Of a stretch of DNA of 64,000 nucleotides, positions 57,309-64,000 are shown one piece after another. Source of the DNA: Rhizophagus clarus (lineage: Eukaryota; Glomeromycota; Glomeromycetes; Glomerales; Glomeraceae); assembly GCA_015698045.1 (NCBI GenBank), contig BLAL01000039.1, positions 162,391 to 226,390 on the forward strand, written 5' to 3'. A model generated the notes under the pieces. It was not told the DNA's origin. It ran no database searches and saw only the letters and a program-made list of their open reading frames with translations. The first letter of the stretch is position 1; each line of letters begins with the position of its first letter. Position numbers and translations under genes: made by a program.

Positions 57309-58170
57309 TTTAATGATATCTCAATATAAAAAAAAAAGAAATAATTGAATAAAAAAAAAAAAAAATTTTTTTTATCCCCTTTTTTTTTGCGTTGATCTTA
57401 CCACATCATGATCGAAAAAAATTAATCTTTTTCTTGCATCGTAATTATATCTATGATTAATATGGTTAATTACGAAAAGAAAAAAAATTCTTTTTGCCAT
57501 TGATCTTATTACATCATATGATACAGATTTTTTTAAGGAAAAAAAATATGATTAATATAATGATGGATATTGTGATTAAATCATGGCCAAGTAAAATTAA
57601 TATTTTTCTCACATTGTTACGATTAATTTCGAAAATAAGTTTCTTTTTTACCATTGATCTCAATAGATTTTCTAAGGAAAAAAATTTGATTAATATAATG
57701 ACGGACATTGTGATTATCGAGTAAAAATTAATCTTTTTTTCAATTTTTTTCATTTTTTTTAAAAATTCTATATCGTGGTTATACCTATTACCAAAAAAAA
57801 CTTTTTCTGCAAAAAAAGTTGTTTGCATTGATATCATAACACTACGAGTTATCTTTTCCTTGAACCTTCTCAAACATCTTAAGTCGTATAATTAATAATT
57901 AACCTCTCCTATAAACAGAGAGCAACTTACTTTAATATAAACACGAATACAAAATACGTTAGTAATGAGAACGAAAAATAAATTCTTTAGGAAAAAGAGA
58001 TGATTTAAAGCACTGAACTGAAAGGAATGATTCCTAGGATAGCGAGTGATTTGAACTAAGCCAAAGTTAGAAACAAGATAGTTTCGGTATCTTTAGGCGG
58101 TATGGATGAAGACAATTCACGTATTAGCCCTTGTTCTACAATTGATTTTTATCAAACTCGCTCTACATTG
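57309..58170. promoter_or_regulatory. Upstream region with repeated GATCTTACCACATCATGATC-like motifs
   Basis: TTGATCTTACCACATCATGA at about 57,392 is related to TTGATCTTATTACATCATATGA (57,499), CCATTGATCTCAATAGATTT (57,651) and CATTGATATCATAACACTAC (57,828), and to a copy at 54,164. They lie upstream of the Gln-rich genes on both sites, so they may be shared promoter elements or an old duplication. Confidence 0.4.
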
Positions 58171-58299
58171 ATTATTTCAGTTCTGTCTCAACCGATCTCC
58201 GGGGAAGAAGCAAAGTAGAAATCAAAGAATGGGAATCATGTATGGAAAAGGAACATCTTAAAAAGAAAGAGGCAACGGTTCTGCGAGTTAGAAATATCT
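58171..58299 (+). other. Possible coding exon, unrecognised
   Basis: After a polypyrimidine-AG at 58,168-58,170, the frame SSVSTDLRGRSKVEIKEWES runs to KKKEATVLRVRNI before a stop. It has good codon texture (EIKEWESCMEKEHLKKKEAT). Upstream, MDEDNSRISPCSTIDFYQ at 58,103 is in another frame and may be the first exon or a frameshifted part of the same gene. No further exons could be placed. Confidence 0.3.
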
Positions 58300-58499
58300 G
58301 AGTAGATGATTCATGCTGAAGCTTCTCTTCTCTCATTTCATCACTGATGCTTTTTCTTATGCGCCTTATCCAAGAAAGCATCCATTTCCCTTTCCTTCGA
58401 TGACTTGGTATTCTTGAACTGGTCTTATGCGCATATACTGTATAAAACTTCTGGTCAAATGATCGTAGCATTGCTTTAAATTCCTAATTAGCTAATTAC

Positions 58500-59436
58500 A
58501 CATGTGCATATTGCATATTTTACCAAATTCTGTAGACCAATAAAAATCACAGTTTTGCACTGAGATTATCATTTAATCTCATTTGGATAAATTGTTTGTA
58601 CTTGGCGTGAAGAACAGGTTATACTGTACTAATTAAACTGGCTGGTACTTACAAAAAAGAGATCTTTTTTTCTGTTTTTTTTCTAATTATTATGCTTTTT
58701 TATTTCTATCTAAGGCTGTGTTTTATTGTGCCATTGATTTACTTATTATATGGCTATATTTATTTCACCATCAATCATCGCTTTGTGTAAAGCTATAGTT
58801 TGTGGTTGTGCAAATTTCCCACTGGCGCTTTCCCGGGTGTTTAATAGAATAATTGGTCGGCAAGTCATGTATAATGTATATTGATATAAAAGAATTTATT
58901 TTTTAGTTGTCTTTCCGGCGCAGATTACTAATGTATATTAATTTAATTGATGGTGTGTGACTAAACAAATATTGACGACAACTTTTCAAATAAAAAGGTA
59001 TCCGTAATTAGACAACTAAACAGGAACATCTCAGTGCTAGGATAAGCCTTGTTTAGAATAAGCCCAGCAATTCCGTACTGAGATTTTCGAATGATATTTC
59101 CCATTTAGGATAGGCCCAACACTTCGCTAGTTATATATAAATACCCCTAATTTTTCAAGAAAAATAAAGTTTTATAACGATTTCCCTTAATAACTTATTT
59201 TCACGTTCCTATTTTTTTTTTTAAAAAAAAAGAAATAAAAATTTTAGAAAAAATCTTATTCCCACGTCCTTTTTTTTTAAATAAATATGATTAAAAAAAA
59301 AAAATTTTCTCCTCCTACCCGAAAGAACTTCGTTTTATCAAAAAAAAAAAAAGAATTTTCTCCTCCTACCTTTAAGTTTTATCAAAAAAAAAGTTCATAC
59401 TCTTCCTTTTTAAAATAACGTGTCTTAATTTTAATA
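58500..59436. other. Gap without a recognisable gene
   Basis: Mixed A/T-rich sequence; poly-A/T runs at 59,210-59,400. Nothing was recognised. Confidence 0.4.
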
Positions 59437-59592
59437 TGCCCGATAACATTGATAACACTACTATTATCGACAATAATAATGAAGTTAGCGATGATTTTTA
59501 TATAATTAATAACCTGAACGCGATTAAAGATATATTAAGTATATCTGTTAATCATTCTAAAAGAATAATTCTAGTACAATTCAAATGTTAAT
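59437..59592 (+). CDS. Possible 51-residue Asn/Asp-rich small protein
   Basis: ATG 59437 reads MPDNIDNTTIIDNNNEVSDD to the stop at 59592. Composition is similar to other host proteins here, and it could be the first exon of a longer gene; no downstream exon was found. Confidence 0.25.
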
Positions 59593-59702
59593 TACAATAC
59601 TCCAAGGTAAGTTAACACTATGTTTTTTTGGGTGCATTGATGCTGTATATGGCTCTATCAGGTTACTGATACTGTATGTTTTGATACTGACTAACAATAT
59701 AA

Positions 59703-59962
59703 GAATGACTTACTTCTGCTTCATCTACTATCTCTCCTCCTATTGTCTCTACTTCTCCTCTTAATGTCTCTGCTATTGCCTCTCCTTCTCCTCCGGTCTC
59801 AACATACGGATCCTTGTCAGATTCAATTTCATCTTTAAGCTCTTCGCTACCCTTAGACTCTTCAGTAACCTCATCATCAATAACTCCCTTAACGACTTTA
59901 ATTTTGTCGATCTCACCAATTTCCTCGATCTCCCCAATTTCCTCAAACCCGCCAATTTCTTA
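59703..59962 (-). pseudogene. Acidic coding fragment
   Basis: An open minus-strand frame reads EIGGFEEIGEIEEIGEIDKI, then IDDEVTEESKGSEELKDEIE and GGEGEAIAETLRGEVETIGG. There is no ATG; a TAA lies just upstream. It may be the remnant of an acidic linker region of a transposon protein next to the zinc-knuckle fragment on the opposite strand. Confidence 0.3.
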
Positions 59963-60000
59963 GAACCCGGCTTTCAGTTCAAATTTAAATTTTATATGCA

Positions 60001-60276
60001 CGTCGGAGGGGGTCGCTTTATCTAGCAGGACAAATTGGATTGCGCCTATCAGCTCATATAAAGATCCGTGTTACTTATGTGAATATTACGGGCATGGTTT
60101 TAATACCTGCCCGAATATTCAGCAAAATTACCGGGGAAGATGCTGCAGGTGTTGGGTCAGTCCGCACGAGTCAAAAGATTGCCATTTACGAAAAGGTGAA
60201 AAGGTACCTATTCCATTTAAAAAGAATTTTTTAAAGCCGGCCGATTTAATCAAATTTTTTGGAAGAATTGAGGAAT
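60001..60276 (+). pseudogene. CCHC zinc-knuckle (Gag-type) fragment
   Basis: The frame reads WIAPISSYKDPCYLCEYYGH, with a first CCHC C-X2-C-X4-H-X4-C in CYLCEYYGHGFNTC and a second similar one in CRCWVSPHESKDC, ending PADLIKFFGRIEE. Two consecutive knuckles are typical of retrotransposon Gag/ORF1 proteins that bind RNA. No start codon in frame; it is a remnant. Confidence 0.6.
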
Positions 60277-60299
60277 AGGTTTTTTTTTAATTCAATTTC

Positions 60300-60450
60300 T
60301 GGTCACCTTGGTGGCGAATTTTTTATTCTATGTAGTTTGTTTGGTCCGCCTGGTGGCGGGTTTTTTTCCTGGTTCGTCTGGTGACGAGTTTTTTTTCTGG
60401 TTCGCCTTGTGGCGTAAAGGTTTCTGGTTCGCCTGGTGGCGTGTTCTTTT
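60300..60450. repeat. GGTTCGCCTGGTGGCG hairpin repeat, four to five copies
   Basis: Units TCACCTTGGTGGCG, GTCCGCCTGGTGGCG, GTTCGTCTGGTGACG, GTTCGCCTTGTGGCG and GTTCGCCTGGTGGCG are each followed by a T-rich stretch. CGCC and GGCG pair across a short loop, so each unit can be an RNA hairpin followed by U-rich sequence. It lies just downstream of the zinc-knuckle fragment. Confidence 0.7.
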
Positions 60451-60777
60451 TTTTGTTTTGATATTTTTTATAATAATAATAAATAATAATGCATTTTATC
60501 AATCACACTGGCACTAAATAAATTTATTAAGACATTTTTTGAATATTATCTTGAATGCCAAATTGATATGATGATAATGTTAAATTCATATTGCAGAAAA
60601 TATAAAAAAAAATTGTTCAATATGGAAGTCAGTAATTTGATGGCTGTTTAAAAATCTAAGGTTTTCTGTTAAGATTGTTTGTTTTTTTACTATAAAATGC
60701 TGATCAATAACTTTTAGTTCAGTAAAATTATTAATTTGTATAATAAATTCCTTTTATTCAGCAATAAATTTTGAAGT

Positions 60778-61125
60778 TCAAATAATTTTGACATTTAATT
60801 TTAATTTATAAATATCCAGATGTTCAAAGCACGCCTTAGCAAAATTTTTGCCAATTGTCATACAACTGAAATTTAACGCATCTACTGGATTTTCTACAGA
60901 TTCTACCCAATCACGATGTTGTCGTAAAAAATTTTTAATATAAAAAAATGCTTGCTCGATCTGAAGCAATAAATTTTTAAATAATGGAAGATTAAAGTCT
61001 TACGGGATTATAATCGGGAGAATAAGATGGCAAAAACTCAAGTCGTATTCCTTTTCTCCTCACAAATATTCCGCAAACGCTGGACTTTTATGTATAGATA
61101 CATTATCTAAGATTAAAACGCTATA
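60778..61125 (-). pseudogene. Tc1/mariner-type transposase, C-terminal part
   Basis: It begins at an AG acceptor (61,126) with SVLILDNVSIHKSPAF (second catalytic Asp). After a shift near 61,070 it reads EFLPSYSPDYNP; a clean 43-nt intron (GTAAGA to TTCAG, 61,003-60,961) joins this to IEQAFFYIKNFLRQHRDWVE and a helical tail to 60778. The DDE_3 signature LPSYSPDYNPIE is thus restored across the intron. The first Asp and the DNA-binding part are missing. Confidence 0.75.
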
Positions 61126-61439
61126 CTAGTTATTTAACTAAATAAAATATTAAATAAAAATATTTATTATAGTCTATGTGGTTTTATATTTCGCTTCGAA
61201 AAATGGTAAACAAGTTGGGAAGAAAAAGAGATGGTTAACGCGGCACAATAAAAATCAATAAAATCTACGTACAACGCGAAATCAGGTCACATGAATTATT
61301 AGCAGTGTGTGGCGCTATGATATATTGTAATCTTTATTATCATAAAGGAATAAAAAACATATTAATTTATCACGGTCTTTTATGTGATATGTACTGTATT
61401 TATGAAAAAAGATGGAGTTTTAAAGAGCTAGCAATGTTT

Positions 61440-61949
61440 CTTCCGCTACGGGAAGGAATTCTAGATCTTCTGTAATAACATCTAACTCCCTTAACCTTTT
61501 CTTTGATATTTGCGCTTTCAGTTTCAACCCAGACTATTTTGAAGCATTTTCTGGAGAATTCTATTAATTTATCTAGTGAAGTTTCTGATAATTTTGTAAA
61601 ATCGATGGCTTGAAATGTATCGGCTTAAGATTCTCTTTAAAACCACCTCACGTGATATGAAATTGTTTACTTCCTTGTCGGTAGGATCTGAAACTTTCCG
61701 TATATCCACTTTAATAGAAAAAAAATTTAAATCATTAAATCATTGTAATAAAACAACAACATAACGATATGAACGTATCGATCACCTTTCTACAATTTGT
61801 CGAAATTCTTTTACTAATGTTGAAAGTACATTTTTCAATTGATATCGATAGTCGGAAAATGATTTATGATATCGTTCGTTAATTGACTTCGCCACGCTTT
61901 GATAAGCATCATGCCCAAAAATTTTTTGTGTTATTTTATCAAACGCCAT
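61440..61949 (-). pseudogene. Unrecognised coding pieces on the minus strand
   Basis: ATG 61949 reads MAFDKITQKIFGHDAYQSVA, then INERYHKSFSDYRYQLKNVL to IVER. Further down, VDIRKVSDPTDKEVNNFISR (about 61,705) and FTKLSETSLDKLIEFSRKC (about 61,600) are open in different frames. The codon texture is good but exon joins could not be made in phase. Possibly a decayed host gene. Confidence 0.3.
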
Positions 61950-62387
61950 GATCGGGCGGATTTCTAGTTCGCAAAAAAAGGCATTTCATTTCTTCGTCAA
62001 TAAGACGATAATTATCCTAAACAGTAATAATATCAATAATACATAATACATCAGTAATTCTGTGTAATAACGATTGTTCTTAATTGGTAAGAATGTAACA
62101 ACCAAAATAAGAAATGGATTTTACGTTGTCAGATGGTGACGAAGTCGAGGTGGTTAGTGGCAAATTTGTTGATGGCTGCTTCGTCGAGGCATCAAGCATT
62201 TTGTTTGCCAGATGTAGTACACTTGGATGTAAGACCAACCAATTGCAAATTGCAATTGATTGGTCATTGCGCCAAATTGAACCGGAATTTCTTCTTCACT
62301 CTCTAGAAGTAATATTAAATGAGAATAAATTATATTCATTAATTATGTTCAGATTTTATGTTTTTACCGCTTTCATCATTTTCATTT

Positions 62388-62540
62388 TCTTCTTGTCTTT
62401 ATCTTTCTCTCTCTATCCCTCTCTCTTCTCTCTTTCTCTCTTCTCTCTTTCTCTCTTCTTTCTTCTCTCTTCTCTCTTTATCTCTTCCTCTCCATCTCTT
62501 TCTTCTCATTTTCTCTTCTTTCTTTTTCAATATTTCTTTC
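62388..62540. repeat. CT-rich microsatellite
   Basis: TCTCTCTT/TTCTCTCTT repeats on the plus strand. It creates a long Ser/Leu/Phe open frame (62,114-62,782) that I do not take as a gene. Confidence 0.8.
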
Positions 62541-62663
62541 TTCTTGCTCTGGAAGCATATCTTCATTATAACGAAGTAAATTTAGTTTTAAATAAATTCG
62601 CAGAAATATCATTTCAATTGAATAATAAAACAATTATTATAACGTATTTACCCAAAATAATTC

Positions 62664-62952
62664 TTTCAATATCATCATCTTGTCTATTATTACCTTCTCC
62701 AATATCTACATCTTGTCCATGTAAATTATCTTGTTCATGTTCACTTCCTTCCTCTCTCCTTTCATCTCTTTCCTTATTATAATCACGTGAAGAGTTGGCA
62801 ACATATGTACGAATAGTTTTTGTAGTCTTTGCAGCTTTTTGTTGCCTTGTCTTTTAGGTATCATTATAATAGTATTAGGCGCAATTACTATATAAATTTT
62901 AAATCAAAAATATAATATTATTACCTTTTCTGTTACCTCTGCGTTTAGTCAT
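62664..62952 (-). pseudogene. Possible N-terminal part of a basic/acidic protein
   Basis: ATG 62952 reads MTKRRGNRK, followed by a possible GTAATA donor. A downstream open frame reads RQQKAAKTTKTIRTYVANSS, then RDYNKERDERREEGSEHEQD to DDDIERIIL. Basic start then acidic stretch. It lies on the same strand as, and upstream of, the Tc1-like fragment, so it may be a transposase leader; the phases do not join cleanly. Confidence 0.3.
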
Positions 62953-63099
62953 ATGATAAACAAACAAGATGGTACTTATCGGTATTGTGCTAGTAGCAAC
63001 GTAAAGAAATAGGTGATTCGTCACGTAAAGAAATAGGTGATTCCTGACGAAACGAATACAGCATCATCTTTATTTATTTATAGAGATTCTCCTAATATT

Positions 63100-64000
63100 A
63101 AGAAAAAAATACATCGTGACCGCAGCACATAAAAGGAAATTGGGTTAGCATTCTCGAAAAAACGTTCATGGTTACATTAAATCTTGGATAGTTGATCGGA
63201 AGAATTTGTTAATGGTTACATCGATTCTTTATGACGAAAATTTTGGGAAAATTTGACGTCTTAACGGTTACATGTAAAGAATTTATATATGAGTATCGTA
63301 ACTGTAGGACATAAACGGAAATTTGGCCAACAAAATTTTCAAATTATTGGAATAATTGATCGGGAAAATCCTTAATGGGTATATTAGCTCTTTGTCCACA
63401 GAACATTAATGGTAATTTCGAGCAATATTAACGGTTACAAGTAAAGAAACTTTATATGAATATCGTGATCGCAGGACATAAACGGATTTTCGGATAATTG
63501 ATCAGGAGAAAAAATTTGTTAATGGTTACATAATCAGGGTTGAAGAATTATACTGTACGTACTATATTATGCTGTCCTAATACTTAATAGAGTACATTTT
63601 TTCATATGTTTAATATATTATATATTTATTTAATAATTAGGATTGTTCTTTATCTAATCTAAATAGAAAAAATATTATATTAAATATTTAACAGTGCAAT
63701 ATTAATGCAATGTTTACAGTACATTGATGAAATTTTGGCAATGGAAAAATTGCGGTTACATGTAAGGTGATCGCAGGACATAAATAGAAATTTAGATCAA
63801 AAAATTGGTCGGAAAAACATTTTGTCAACAGTTCTGTTGATTCTTTATTCTGCAAAAGATCTTTATTTGCAGCACATTGGTGGAATCTAGGGTAATGATC
63901 TGAAAAATTTGAACATTGGAATATCTGGTCGCAATAATAAATAGAAATTTAGATCAATAATTGATCGAAAAAATTATTAATGGTTACATGATTTTTTATC
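63100..64000. repeat. Diverged ~165-180-bp tandem repeat
   Basis: The motif GTGATCGCAGGACATAAACG recurs in variants near 63,117, 63,298, 63,466, 63,768 and 63,929, each paired with GAATAATTGATCGG and TTAATGGTTACAT. The longer step between 63,466 and 63,768 suggests an insertion at about 63,540-63,715. It runs off the window. Confidence 0.6.

Noticed and set aside
58172..58471. 99-codon minus-strand frame
   Set aside because: Its Arg/Ser-rich sequence looks like the shadow of a better-textured plus-strand exon candidate.
62114..62782. 222-codon plus-strand frame
   Set aside because: Most of it is translated CT-rich microsatellite; the short non-repetitive start has no recognised domain.
1..64000. 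CRISPR arrays, rRNA or bacterial operons
   Set aside because: The tandem repeats have no unique spacers, no rRNA-like sequence was seen, and genes carry spliceosomal-type introns.

Overview
The window looks like nuclear DNA of an AT-rich, intron-bearing, repeat-laden fungus, most likely an arbuscular mycorrhizal fungus (Glomeromycotina, Rhizophagus-like). The grounds are strong A/T bias with long poly-A/T tracts, short introns with GT(A/G) donors and AG acceptors, several small SAM-domain genes, Asn- and Gln-rich proteins, and dense nested transposons. The genus is inferred from gene-family style; no search could be run.

Region by region. 0.9-2.3 kb: a spliced SAM-domain gene (-). 3.7-4.1 kb: a Mutator-like MITE with perfect 32-bp inverted ends and a 9-bp target duplication. 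4.5-6.1 kb: a four-exon gene (+) with an RFYEPPYS tandem repeat. 6.2-7.3 kb: a ubiquitin-PARP-like ADP-ribosyltransferase fusion (-). 9.5-10.1 kb: a small coiled-coil protein with a myristoylation-type N-terminus (+). 12.5-15.9 kb: a TA-flanked mariner/pogo-like element carrying, nested inside it, a LINE ORF1-only retrocopy with an 18-bp target duplication. 16.5-17.8 kb: palindromes and tandem repeats.

17.86-45.77 kb, bracketed by imperfect ~48-bp inverted repeats, is a decayed virus-like/Polinton-like assemblage. It holds a family B DNA polymerase, coiled-coil proteins, a Gag-like and retropepsin-like gene transcribed divergently from an rve integrase, an integrase-to-nuclease fusion, an A32-type packaging ATPase and several unrecognised genes. 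No reverse transcriptase belongs to it. An apparently intact hAT transposon (28.17-31.99 kb) splits the integrase. Between the ATPase and the right end lie a SAM/nuclease-like gene, a Crinkler-N-terminus-like gene and an intact five-exon methyltransferase. The old genes carry about 32 in-frame stops, about 20 of them TGA at places where Arg fits, as expected if CGA codons were lost by methyl-CpG deamination.

46-53.8 kb: a hAT-type MITE filled with an 80-bp palindromic minisatellite, a 207-bp MITE, a SANT/MADF-like fragment, a 5'-truncated LINE (RT and RNase H) and a GATATC-rich tandem repeat. 53.9-57.3 kb: host-type genes on the minus strand, including a Gln/Pro-rich protein with a truncated upstream paralogue, a two-exon gene of unknown function and a Cdc20/Cdh1 WD40 last-exon fragment. 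58-64 kb: scattered remnants (CCHC zinc knuckles, a Tc1-like transposase tail, unrecognised coding pieces) and diverged repeats up to the window end.

The working host genes appear to be the SAM gene, the 4.5-kb gene, the ubiquitin-ART gene, the 9.5-kb gene, the methyltransferase and the 55-57 kb pair. Most of the rest is transposon or endogenised virus-like DNA at different stages of decay.
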